DNA of 13,209 bases, taken from assembly GCA_031969915.1 (NCBI GenBank), contig DALYJJ010000160.1:1-13209 (forward strand). Reading direction: 5' to 3'. Shown here piece after piece: positions 1-7,315 of the stretch (positions within the stretch are counted from its first letter, which is position 1; every line of letters starts with the position of its first letter). This DNA comes from DALYJJ01 sp031969915 (GTDB lineage: Bacteria; Acidobacteriota; Terriglobia; Bryobacterales; Bryobacteraceae). Made by a program: the position numbers and the translations under genes. The notes under the pieces are model-generated. The model worked only from the letters and a program-made list of their open reading frames with translations. It had not been told where the DNA came from and ran no database searches.

Positions 1-1
1 C

Positions 2-160
2 AACGGGGATGCGCATCTCAAGAGCCTGCTGGTGCACCACCAGGTCATCGTGCCGGTCACCGCGGGCAAGCTCGATCTCGGCCCCTGGCAGGAGATCTAC
101 TACGCCGAGTTCGACGGACAGCGCGCCAAGCGCGTCATTATCAAATGCATGGGTGAATGA
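2..160 (+). CDS. yjbQ: YjbQ-family protein (UPF0047), C-terminal fragment
   Basis: This is the last 52 codons of a gene whose start lies left of the window. The frame reads NGDAHLKSLLVHHQVIVPVT, then AGKLDLGPWQEIYYAEFDG, and ends KCMGE-stop. This matches the C-terminus of the small YjbQ/UPF0047 family, in which HLK..L, the IPVT-type strand, the G-L-x-LG-x-WQ-x-IY segment and a final GE are typical. Full-length members are about 135-140 residues, so roughly 60% of the gene is missing. Some members have been reported to have weak thiamine-phosphate-synthase activity, but the physiological role is not settled. The TGA stop overlaps the ATG of the next gene (ATGA), so the two are probably translationally coupled. 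Family assignment rests on this tail only. Confidence 0.8.
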   Translation, partial: NGDAHLKSLLVHHQVIVPVTAGKLDLGPWQEIYYAEFDGQRAKRVIIKCMGE

Positions 161-2160
161 TGAAACCACAACTGCTGTTTCTCTGCGCTCTTCCTCTCGC
201 CGCCGAACTTCCGGTGCGCGAAGTCATCCTGTTCAAGCACGGCGTGGGCTACTTCGGCCGGGCGGGTAACGTGAAACCCGGTGAGACGGTGCGGCTGGAT
301 TTAGAGGCGGCGCAGATGGACGACGTCCTGAAGTCCCTGGTGCTCCGCGATGGCGGCGGCGCCGGGGTGTCCGCCCTGCGGTACGATTCGAGCGAGCCGC
401 TGGAGGGCAAGCTGGGGAAGTTCTCTTTCGCGTTGGGTAATCAGCAGCCGCTGGCGTCGTTGCTCGACCAACTGAAGGGCGCGCGCCTCGAACTCGAGAT
501 GCCCGGCGGGGCGCGGCTTTCCGGTGTCATCGTGTCCGCGCGGCTGATCGCCGCGACGCAGGAGCAGCCGGCCTTCGAGCAGGTCACACTATTGCTCGAT
601 TCCGGCGACCTCCGCACGCTGAGCCTCTCCGCCGCGCTCGCTGCGCGTCTGGCCGACCCCTCCCTGCAGGCACAACTGAAGGACTACCTTTCCGCGCTCG
701 GCGGCGCGCGCTCGCAGGAGAAGCGCAGCGTGTACCTCGACTTCTCCGGCGCGCAACCGCGCTCGGTGGAGGCGGGCTACATGATCCCCATGCCGGTGTG
801 GAAGTCGAGTTACCGTCTCATTTTGACCGGCGACACCGCGGCCACGCTCGAAGGTTGGGCGATTGTCGACAACACCACGAACGAGGATTGGGACAACGTC
901 CGTCTCGCCGTGGTCTCCGGCCGTCCCATCTCCTTCATCTCGCGCCTTTACGAACCCCGCTACCGGGAGCGGCAGGAAAGCGAGTTGCCCGACGATGCCG
1001 CCGCCGCGCCCATCCTGCACCAAAGCGCGATCATGAGCGTACGCGCAAACCGCGCCATGGCCAAGGCTGCGCCCCCGCCGCCCCCGCCGCCCGCAGCCGC
1101 GCGTCTGGAGGCATCCGCGGGCTTCGCGCCCGCCGAGAGGATGGAGGTTCTCGCCGACCGCCCCAGCACCGTCGCAAATGTCGCTTACGGGCGCGAAGCC
1201 GGTGACCTGTTTGAGTACCGCTTCGACAAGCCGGTGGTGGTCAGGAAGAATCAGTCCGCCATGCTGCCTTTCCTGCAGCAGAAAGTGGAGGCACGGAAGC
1301 TGCTGATCTACGCCGACACCGGCTCCATTCACCCCACCTCCGCGGCGGAAATCGTGAACGGTACCGGAAAGACCCTCGACGGCGGCCCGGTGACCGTGTA
1401 TGACGCCGGCTCCTACGCGGGGGAAGCTCTGTTTGAGACGTTCAAAGCGGGCGACAAGCGCCTGATCAGCTACGCCGTCGACCTCGGGACGCGCCTCACC
1501 ACGAACTACGACTCCCGTCAGGACTTGGTTCGTGAAGTCATCTTTCGCCGGGGCGCGATTCTCACCCGCAGCGCGCTGGCTGAAACCCGCACATACACGA
1601 TCAAGAACATCGACGCGAAAGCGAAAACGCTGCTCATTGAGCACCGGCAGCGGCCCGGTTTCAAGTTGCTGTCGCCGAAGCCGGTGGAAACGACGGCCAA
1701 CTTCTATCGCTTCGAGGTGAAGCTCACGCCCAATTCCGAAGCGAAGCTCGCCATTATGGAGGAGCGGCTCCTCGAAAACACGATCGCCGTGGCCAGCCTC
1801 ACGCCCGACCTCGTCGCCCTGTGGTCGCGCAACAAGGCACTTTCCGAAGACGGCCGCCAACGTCTGGACGCCATCCTCGCCAAAAAGCGCGAGGTCGCCG
1901 AGAACGACGCTTCGATTCGCCGGACGGAAGTGGAAATCAATGAACTGAACCAGGACCAGAGCCGCCTCCGCGAGAATCTGAACGCGCTGAATCGCGTCAC
2001 CGGGCAGCAGGAACAGGTGCAGCGGTACGCCAAGCAACTCGCAGATCAGGAAGCGCAAATGGCCGCGTTGCGGGATCGCCTCAGCGCCGCGCGCAAGCGC
2101 AAGGGAGTTCTGGAAAGCGAGCAGGCCGCGCTGATCGAAGCCTTGGCTCCCGCGCCGTAA
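157..2160 (+). CDS. Exported DUF4139-type protein with C-terminal coiled coil
   Basis: The product is 667 residues. It opens with a short basic and hydrophobic signal peptide (residues 1-16, ending PLAA), so it is probably secreted or periplasmic. Residues about 20-100 resemble the N-terminal domain found with DUF4139 proteins (VREVILFKHGVGYF followed by a glycine-rich strand region). Residues about 205-275 carry the recognisable DUF4139 core, SSYRLIL ... GWAIVDNTTNEDWDNV and then VSGRPISF. A Pro/Ala-rich linker lies near residues 304-317. Residues about 558-664 are rich in E, Q, R and L in heptad-like order and form a predicted coiled coil. The family includes mucoidy-inhibitor-like proteins, but its biochemical role is unknown. 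The start is either ATG of the ATGATG pair at 157; the first overlaps the yjbQ stop, and no Shine-Dalgarno is seen, which fits coupled translation. A long antisense frame here is a shadow. Confidence 0.85.
   Translation: MMKPQLLFLCALPLAAELPVREVILFKHGVGYFGRAGNVKPGETVRLDLEAAQMDDVLKSLVLRDGGGAGVSALRYDSSEPLEGKLGKFSFALGNQQPLASLLDQLKGARLELEMPGGARLSGVIVSARLIAATQEQPAFEQVTLLLDSGDLRTLSLSAALAARLADPSLQAQLKDYLSALGGARSQEKRSVYLDFSGAQPRSVEAGYMIPMPVWKSSYRLILTGDTAATLEGWAIVDNTTNEDWDNVRLAVVSGRPISFISRLYEPRYRERQESELPDDAAAAPILHQSAIMSVRANRAMAKAAPPPPPPPAAARLEASAGFAPAERMEVLADRPSTVANVAYGREAGDLFEYRFDKPVVVRKNQSAMLPFLQQKVEARKLLIYADTGSIHPTSAAEIVNGTGKTLDGGPVTVYDAGSYAGEALFETFKAGDKRLISYAVDLGTRLTTNYDSRQDLVREVIFRRGAILTRSALAETRTYTIKNIDAKAKTLLIEHRQRPGFKLLSPKPVETTANFYRFEVKLTPNSEAKLAIMEERLLENTIAVASLTPDLVALWSRNKALSEDGRQRLDAILAKKREVAENDASIRRTEVEINELNQDQSRLRENLNALNRVTGQQEQVQRYAKQLADQEAQMAALRDRLSAARKRKGVLESEQAALIEALAPAP
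1065..1106 (+). repeat. Pro/Ala-rich low-complexity linker (CCG/GCC repeats)
   Basis: A run of CCG, CCC and GCC triplets inside the DUF4139 gene encodes APPPPPPP followed by alanines. It falls between the DUF4139 core and the downstream beta-rich part, so it probably acts as a flexible or extended linker. Such tracts can vary in length between strains by slippage in steps of three bases. Confidence 0.7.
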
Positions 2161-2169
2161 CGTGGGCCT

Positions 2170-3300
2170 TCAGTCGCCGGGGAACAGGACCCAGAGTTCG
2201 GGCCGGCCGGCATTGCAGTGCACGGCGCGCGAGAGGAAGCCCAGGCTCGCCCACGATAAGAAGAGGGCCATCCGCGCGCCCTGCCAACAGCCGCGCGGCC
2301 GGCCGCCAGCCCGCAGCCGCTCGACGCGCGAGGTGACCGAAGGGATGGGATGGAAAATCGTCTCGATTCCTTTGGGCCGGTGCGGCTCGTCGTCCTGCAA
2401 CTGATCGAGTTCGGCCGCCGCCCGCTCCACGAGTTCGGGCGGCGCGCCTGCCGCGGCGGCTTCGCGATCCACTTCGAAGACACCGGGGCGGCTGAGCGAA
2501 GGAAGGGTGAGGAGCCCAAGAAACGACCAAAGGGTGAACCAAAGCGACAGCGTCACCAGCCCCGCAACCGTGTTCACGCCAGCGCCCGGCATCAGGTACG
2601 CCAGCGAGAATCCGGCCAGATTCCACAGGAGGGCGAGCAGCACTCCGCGCCGCCGCGCGCCCGTGGCCAGCGCCACCGCACGGCGGGCGATTTGCACTGC
2701 AATCGACTCCGCGCCAAGGTGGCCGGCCCAGAGGCCCGGCACGACCAGGCGCTCAAAGCCCGGCAAGCCGGCGAGCCCGCCCACGAAACCCGCATCGATG
2801 CCCGCCAGAATCGCGACGTTGGCGGGCGGGCGGAGACGCCACTGACCCAAGATTGTGGCCGCGGGCTCGAGTTCGGCGGGCGCTGAGCGCAGCCCGCCCA
2901 CCAGCTTCGCGAGCGGCGACTGCGCGGCGAGCAGCACCAGCATCAGCAACAAGACGGCACCGGCGGCACCGGCGAAGCCGCCCACACGTCCCGCTGAGAG
3001 CACCGCCAATCCGCACAGGCCGAGACAGACGGCATGCACGGTCACGCCGCGCACCCACGACCAGAGGAACGCCGGAAACGTGCGGCACATCCTTCCATGA
3101 CCGCATGGCAGCAGATATCCGCCGAACAGATCGAAGGGACCGCTCAGCGCGATGTACAGCGCTAGCACGCCGGACAAGGCGGCGAGATCGTCCGCCGGCA
3201 GACGCGAAGGAAGGCCCAAGGCGAGGGCCGTACAAGCCGCCAGGACGATCGTCCCCACGCCGCACACACCCACCCACAGCCTCGCTCTAGCGTACGTCAT
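2170..3300 (-). CDS. Multi-pass membrane protein, apparent M48-type pseudoprotease
   Basis: The product is 376 residues starting at ATG 3300; the open frame continues upstream, but that part is antisense to the next gene. Hydrophobic segments lie near residues 8-30, 37-64, 84-126, 220-236 and 242-268, with a weaker one near 343-358. The second half follows the layout of M48 (HtpX/Ste24-like) metallopeptidases: GFVGGLAGLPGFERLVVPG (171-189), then a helix that should hold HExxH, then two membrane helices. After them come FEVDREAA (275-282), like the zinc-ligand region ExxAD, and FHPIPSVTSRVERL (316-329), like the C-terminal 'HPs...RI..L' motif. In place of HExxH the sequence reads QIARR (203-207), so zinc binding and proteolysis are not expected. 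M48 kinship is inferred from motif order, not a search. The gene is convergent with the DUF4139 gene (9-base gap) and divergent from the oxidoreductase gene. Confidence 0.75.
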   Translation of the reverse strand: MTYARARLWVGVCGVGTIVLAACTALALGLPSRLPADDLAALSGVLALYIALSGPFDLFGGYLLPCGHGRMCRTFPAFLWSWVRGVTVHAVCLGLCGLAVLSAGRVGGFAGAAGAVLLLMLVLLAAQSPLAKLVGGLRSAPAELEPAATILGQWRLRPPANVAILAGIDAGFVGGLAGLPGFERLVVPGLWAGHLGAESIAVQIARRAVALATGARRRGVLLALLWNLAGFSLAYLMPGAGVNTVAGLVTLSLWFTLWSFLGLLTLPSLSRPGVFEVDREAAAAGAPPELVERAAAELDQLQDDEPHRPKGIETIFHPIPSVTSRVERLRAGGRPRGCWQGARMALFLSWASLGFLSRAVHCNAGRPELWVLFPGD

Positions 3301-3396
3301 GCCCCGGTGGAGAGATGACACCGGCGGCTGGTTTGCGGTAGAAAATCTGTAACCGCCCCGGCGGCACATTCGCCACAGAGAAAGCCGAGGATTCCC
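3301..3396. promoter_or_regulatory. Divergent intergenic region, probable promoters both ways
   Basis: This 96-base spacer separates two divergent genes, so it should contain a promoter for each. On the plus strand the AT-richest patch is TAGAAAAT at 3339-3346, a possible -10 element about 50 bases upstream of the oxidoreductase ATG. I do not see a convincing -35 element. Neither start codon has a strong Shine-Dalgarno; GAGGA at 3389-3393 is too close to the oxidoreductase start to be typical. No clear operator palindrome is visible. Confidence 0.35.
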
Positions 3397-4692
3397 ATGG
3401 AACGCAGACATTTCTTGATGAGCACAGCCGCCGCGGCCGGCGCCACGGCCCACTCTCTCGCGAGCCCGAACGACACCGTGCGCGTCGCCTGCGTCGGCAT
3501 TCGAGGCCAGGGCAAGAGCCACATTCGCGCCTACTCCGGGATGCAGAACGTCGAGATTGCCGCGCTCTGCGACGTCGATCAATCCGTGCTCAACGAACGG
3601 ATGGCGGAGTTGGACAAGGCGGGCAAGAAGAAGCCCGCCGCGTACACGGATTTTCGAAAGCTCCTGGAGGACAAATCGATCGACGCCGTGTCGATCGCCA
3701 CACCGAACCATTGGCACACGCTGCAAACCATCTGGGCGTGCCAGGCGGGCAAGGACGTCTACGTCGAGAAGCCGTGTTCGCATAACGTTTTCGAGTCGCG
3801 CCAGATTGTGGCCGCCGCCCGCAAGTACGACCGCATCGTGCAGCACGGCGTGAATGCACGCTCCTCGGTGGGCTTGCAGGAGGCGGTGGCAAAGCTGCGC
3901 GAGGGGGTGATCGGTGACGTCTACATGACGCGCGGATTATGTTTCAAGTGGCGGGACACCATCAAGCGCACGCCGGTGGAGGCCGTGCCCGCGGGCGTGG
4001 ACTACGATCTGTGGACCGGCCCCGCGCCGAAGCGCGAGTTCACACGCAACCGGTTCCACTACAACTGGCATTGGTTCTGGGACACGGGGAACGGCGATTT
4101 CGGCAACCAGGGCATTCACGAAGTGGACATTTGCCGCTGGGGCCTGGGCGTGAAGTACCCGTCGAAGGTCACCGCGATCGGCGGCCACTTCATGTTCGAC
4201 GACGACCAGGAGACGCCGAACACGATGGTGGCGAGCTACGAATTCAACGAAGGCGGCAAGCGGCGGATGATGGTCTTTGAGGTCCGGCACTGGATGTCGA
4301 ACAACGAGGCGGGCATCGGCCGCGGCCCGGGCGACAACACTGTGGGCAACGTCTTTTACGGTTCGAAGGGCTACATGGCCATCGACGGCTACAACACCTA
4401 CAAGACGTACCTGGGCCGGGAGCAGCAGCCGGGGCCGGCGTTGTCGAAGGGCGGCAGCAACTGGCAGAACTTCATCGACGTTCTGCGCAAGCGCGACCGC
4501 GCGATACAGAACAACGACATCGAAGAGGGTGCGATCTCATCGACGCTGATGCACCTGGCGAATATCTCCTACCAGGTGGGACGCACACTGCATTTCGACT
4601 CGCAAACGATGACCGTGAAGGGCGACCCGGAGGCCAACAAACTGTTCACGCGCAACTACCGCAAGCCGTTCGTCGTGCCCGAAAAGGTGTAG
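3397..4692 (+). CDS. Gfo/Idh/MocA family oxidoreductase with Tat-type signal
   Basis: The product is 431 residues, a usual length for exported members of this NAD(P)-dependent sugar dehydrogenase family. Residues 1-22 look like a twin-arginine leader: ERRHFLM with RR at 3-4, an alanine-rich stretch and a serine-rich end, suggesting export of the folded, cofactor-loaded enzyme. The Rossmann fold begins at VRVACVGIRGQGKSH (28-42), with glycines at 34, 37 and 39. The EKP motif, whose lysine contacts nicotinamide and substrate in the family, is at 124-126. NQGIHEVD (237-244) supplies the family's active-site His 241 and Asp 244. Such genes are numerous in Acidobacteriota and Planctomycetota and usually act on sugars, inositols or their derivatives. 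The substrate cannot be read from this sequence. It is transcribed alone, with a 12-base convergent gap to the next gene. Confidence 0.9.
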   Translation: MERRHFLMSTAAAAGATAHSLASPNDTVRVACVGIRGQGKSHIRAYSGMQNVEIAALCDVDQSVLNERMAELDKAGKKKPAAYTDFRKLLEDKSIDAVSIATPNHWHTLQTIWACQAGKDVYVEKPCSHNVFESRQIVAAARKYDRIVQHGVNARSSVGLQEAVAKLREGVIGDVYMTRGLCFKWRDTIKRTPVEAVPAGVDYDLWTGPAPKREFTRNRFHYNWHWFWDTGNGDFGNQGIHEVDICRWGLGVKYPSKVTAIGGHFMFDDDQETPNTMVASYEFNEGGKRRMMVFEVRHWMSNNEAGIGRGPGDNTVGNVFYGSKGYMAIDGYNTYKTYLGREQQPGPALSKGGSNWQNFIDVLRKRDRAIQNNDIEEGAISSTLMHLANISYQVGRTLHFDSQTMTVKGDPEANKLFTRNYRKPFVVPEKV

Positions 4693-4704
4693 CCGCCCCC
4701 GGGC

Positions 4705-6372
4705 CTAGCCGAACTTCCGGAGGCTGCGCTGCGACTGGCGCAGCGCTCCGGGAACCAGAATGCTGCGGTAATCGGACCAGTTGGCGATCAGCAGGTAGCC
4801 GGCGAAGCTGAGCGCGCCCAAGGCGAACAAGCTCACGCCGCCGATGGCCGCCCAATGCGCCAGTTTGTTCCCCGCGGGCTGAAAGAACACCGCCCCGAAT
4901 CTCTCGCCGAAGTTCATGCCGAAGAAACCCGTGACCACCGCGCCCGCGCCGAGCACCATGCTCACCACCGCCAAACGGTTCACCGCCTCGGTGCTCTGCC
5001 GTGTGTAGTATTCGGTGAGCATCGAGTTCAGCTTTTCCACTTCATTCTCGATCTCGGCCTTCATCGGCGCGATGCGGTAGACGCGGCACATCATCTCGAA
5101 GTGCTCGATCTCTTCGTCCTTGTTGGCGAGCTCGTCGAAGTGCCAGTAGTTGGAGAAGTGCAGGAACTGCGCGCGCAGGCCGCCCACCATGGCGATGTTC
5201 TCGGCTGAGTACTTGCCGTCCTCGTAATCGTTGTACAGGCGCTTGGAGGTGAGCGCGGTGCGCTCGGCGAAATCGAGCACCGTGGCCCGGTAGAAGAGCG
5301 CGACGACGGCCATCAGATAGTATCGCGTGTCGAACATGCGGTGGATCAGGAAGCCTTCGCGCAGCAGGTGATTGTCGCAGTCGAAGGTGCCGAGCGCGAG
5401 GGTCGCCGAACTGTAGCTGGTGAAGCCGTAGAGCGTGCCCTGGTGCGCCCAACGCCGGTAGACATGCTCATTCATCCGGTCCCGAGTGAAGGCGGGATCG
5501 TAGCGGTAGTTCGTGCCGAGACGGTCCACGTAGAGAATACGGCTGAAGAGGATCTGGTATTCTTCGGCGCTGGTGATGCCCTTGGGCAGCGAGTCCGGGT
5601 CGAGTGCAACGTAGGTGTAGACGATCATGCGCTCGTCGAGTACGGGCTCGTACTCCTGGCGGTCATAGTCGGTGAAGTACAGCAGCGAGGTGATGAGCTT
5701 CGAGAGCGGGGGAAGAAAATCGCGCATCGCGCCGGTCTCGAACCTCTCTTCGACGAGTACCGTCTGCTCCTCGCCCATGGTGAGCTTGACGAGACACGGC
5801 ACGCGGCCCTCGCGGAGTTGGCGGCCGCTCGAAGGATAGACCTTGCGCATCTGTTCGTTGATCCAGAGCACTTCGTCGAGTGGCCGTCCGGTGGCTTCCA
5901 CGCCGAGGGTCAGCACACCGATGCCGTTGGCGAAGAGGAACAGCCGGACATCCGTAACATCCACCGTGGATGTCCGCCCCCGTGCGTCCGCCGCCGTCAA
6001 CTGAAGGCCTCGCCCCTCGGTGGGCATGTCGTAGGTGCGGAGCAGCGACTCCTGCTCCTCCGCGGAACACATGTTCGTGGTGTCGAAGAAAACGCGCCGC
6101 ACGAAGGGGTGGAAGAAGACCATGTCGGCGTAGGCCTGAGATTCGCGGTCGAACCGGCTGTACGGGGCGCGCCGCCAGGTGGCGAAGCGCGATGTGAGGC
6201 CGTTGGACGACTTGTCGTGGGCAGCAATCCAGCGGTCGAGGCCGGCGATCCAATGACTGCTGCCGGCCCACAATTCGGAGTGCTCCTCAAGGACCACATC
6301 GCGGTCGATCGAGAACGGGAACAGGAAGTAGGTGTGCAGGTGCGCGACGACCGGTTCCATGGGCAGAGCCAT
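4705..6372 (-). CDS. CorA-like membrane protein with long N-terminal domain
   Basis: The product is 555 residues from ATG 6372, or 551 from ATG 6360. The C-terminal end has the CorA signature: a helix-rich stretch, membrane helix one (about 463-484) ending in GFFGMNFGE with GMN at 485-487, a short loop, membrane helix two (about 507-530) and a basic tail. In CorA and related transporters GMN forms the pore mouth, and the protein is a pentameric Mg2+/divalent cation channel. This protein is far longer than ordinary CorA (about 310-350 residues); residues 1-430 are soluble and acidic, and I do not recognise their fold beyond the helical stalk before the membrane (about 410-460). An efflux or regulatory role is as possible as uptake. 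A TATAAT sequence overlaps the first ATG, so the second ATG may be the true start. Confidence 0.75.
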   Translation of the reverse strand: MALPMEPVVAHLHTYFLFPFSIDRDVVLEEHSELWAGSSHWIAGLDRWIAAHDKSSNGLTSRFATWRRAPYSRFDRESQAYADMVFFHPFVRRVFFDTTNMCSAEEQESLLRTYDMPTEGRGLQLTAADARGRTSTVDVTDVRLFLFANGIGVLTLGVEATGRPLDEVLWINEQMRKVYPSSGRQLREGRVPCLVKLTMGEEQTVLVEERFETGAMRDFLPPLSKLITSLLYFTDYDRQEYEPVLDERMIVYTYVALDPDSLPKGITSAEEYQILFSRILYVDRLGTNYRYDPAFTRDRMNEHVYRRWAHQGTLYGFTSYSSATLALGTFDCDNHLLREGFLIHRMFDTRYYLMAVVALFYRATVLDFAERTALTSKRLYNDYEDGKYSAENIAMVGGLRAQFLHFSNYWHFDELANKDEEIEHFEMMCRVYRIAPMKAEIENEVEKLNSMLTEYYTRQSTEAVNRLAVVSMVLGAGAVVTGFFGMNFGERFGAVFFQPAGNKLAHWAAIGGVSLFALGALSFAGYLLIANWSDYRSILVPGALRQSQRSLRKFG

Positions 6373-6397
6373 TATATGCGGCCCGACGGCTCTGTTA
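6370..6397 (-). promoter_or_regulatory. Putative promoter of the CorA-like gene
   Basis: Read on the minus strand there is ATAACA (6397-6392, four of six bases of the -35 consensus), 16 bases, then a perfect TATAAT (6375-6370). Transcription would begin near 6362-6360. That would make the transcript nearly leaderless from the internal ATG at 6360 and exclude the upstream ATG at 6372, which shares bases with the -10 box. This is a sequence-only prediction. Confidence 0.45.
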
Positions 6398-6401
6398 TCC
6401 T
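6394..6401 (+). promoter_or_regulatory. Putative -10 element of the FkbM-type gene
   Basis: TGTTATCC/TATCCT lies seven bases before the GTG at 6409, the spacing expected for a leaderless transcript. The -35 region is poor. It overlaps the -35 box proposed for the divergent gene, because TGTTAT is the complement of ATAACA, so polymerase could not occupy both at once. Confidence is low. Confidence 0.3.
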
Positions 6402-6408
6402 CGACTCA

Positions 6409-7311
6409 GTGAAGCTCAAGATCCTGTTGATTGTCGCGGCCCTGGGCGTTGCGGTGGCGGTGTGGCCGCCGGCGCGCCTGGCCGCCTACGCGTTGGTGGG
6501 CCGCAGTCCGGAGTGCCCGATGGCGAACGCGGTTAAGGCCGCCGGGAACCTGAAGCAGCAGATCGCCGTGAAGGACGAAATCCTGCAAGCGAGCAAGCTC
6601 ATCCAGAAGGACTCCGCCGGCTACCGCCTCTACGACACGCCCGACGGCCCGTATTGGATTCCCGAAGGAAGCGAGTACGTGCTGCCCTTCAATCTGGCCG
6701 AGATGAAGCGCAAGATTTACGGCACAGGCGAGCGCGATATCCAGAAGGGAGACGTGGTGCTCGATTGCGGCGCCAACGTCGGCACCTTCGCGCGCATGGC
6801 GCTGAACCGCGGCGCGTCGAAGGTGGTGGCCATCGAACCGGCGCCGGAGAACATTGAGTGCCTACGCCGCAATTTCAAGGCGGAGATCGAGCAGGGACGC
6901 CTTGTTGTGTATCCGAAGGGCGTGTGGGACAAAGACGACTTCCTGACCATGCACGTCGATCCGAAGAACTCCGCAGCCGACAGCTTCCTGATCCAACGCG
7001 AAGGCTCGGTGGCGGTGCAGAAACTGCCGCTCACCACGATCGACAAGCTGGTAGCGGAGTTGAATCTCGAGAAAGTCGACTACGTGAAGATGGACATCGA
7101 GGGCGCCGAGCCGAATGCGCTACGCGGCGGTGCAGAGACGATTCGCAAGTTCAAACCGCGGATGTCGCTCTCGGTGTACCACGCGCCGGACCACCCGGTG
7201 ACCATTCCCCGCATTGTGCGAGAGACGGTCTCGTCGTACAAGATCGAGTGTGGACCGTGCGCGGAGGCGAACTACGGCGTCCGCCCAGACGTTCTGTACT
7301 TCTACCAATAG
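6409..7311 (+). CDS. FkbM-type SAM-dependent methyltransferase, membrane-anchored
   Basis: The product is 300 residues from GTG 6409; an in-frame ATG at 6376 would add 11 residues. I prefer GTG because it leaves KLK directly before one hydrophobic segment (about 4-27), giving a standard signal anchor, and because a -10-like sequence lies between the two starts. The catalytic part follows: VVLDCGANVGTF (about 116-127) is SAM motif I, VVAIEPAPENIECLRRN is motif II, and VDYVKMDIEGAE (223-234) is the hallmark of the FkbM family. Family members O-methylate sugars, polyketides and other hydroxylated small molecules; the acceptor here is unknown. The N-terminal anchor suggests work at the membrane, with the catalytic face uncertain. 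It sits 4 bases before an oxidoreductase gene, so both probably act on one product. A much longer open frame upstream is antisense to the CorA-like gene. Confidence 0.85.
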   Translation: MKLKILLIVAALGVAVAVWPPARLAAYALVGRSPECPMANAVKAAGNLKQQIAVKDEILQASKLIQKDSAGYRLYDTPDGPYWIPEGSEYVLPFNLAEMKRKIYGTGERDIQKGDVVLDCGANVGTFARMALNRGASKVVAIEPAPENIECLRRNFKAEIEQGRLVVYPKGVWDKDDFLTMHVDPKNSAADSFLIQREGSVAVQKLPLTTIDKLVAELNLEKVDYVKMDIEGAEPNALRGGAETIRKFKPRMSLSVYHAPDHPVTIPRIVRETVSSYKIECGPCAEANYGVRPDVLYFYQ

Positions 7312-7315
7312 AGCC

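Noticed and set aside
589..2058. Long minus-strand open frame of 489 codons inside the DUF4139 gene
   Set aside because: It is antisense to a well-supported gene, rich in R, G, H and V as expected of a high-GC shadow, and shows no recognisable domain.
3301..3846. N-terminal extension of the M48-like membrane protein gene
   Set aside because: It runs antisense through the start of the Gfo/Idh/MocA gene, and the first membrane helix follows the ATG at 3300 directly.
5341..6408. N-terminal extension of the FkbM-type gene over the CorA-like gene
   Set aside because: The extension is antisense to the CorA-like gene and has shadow composition; the recognisable protein begins only near 6376-6409.
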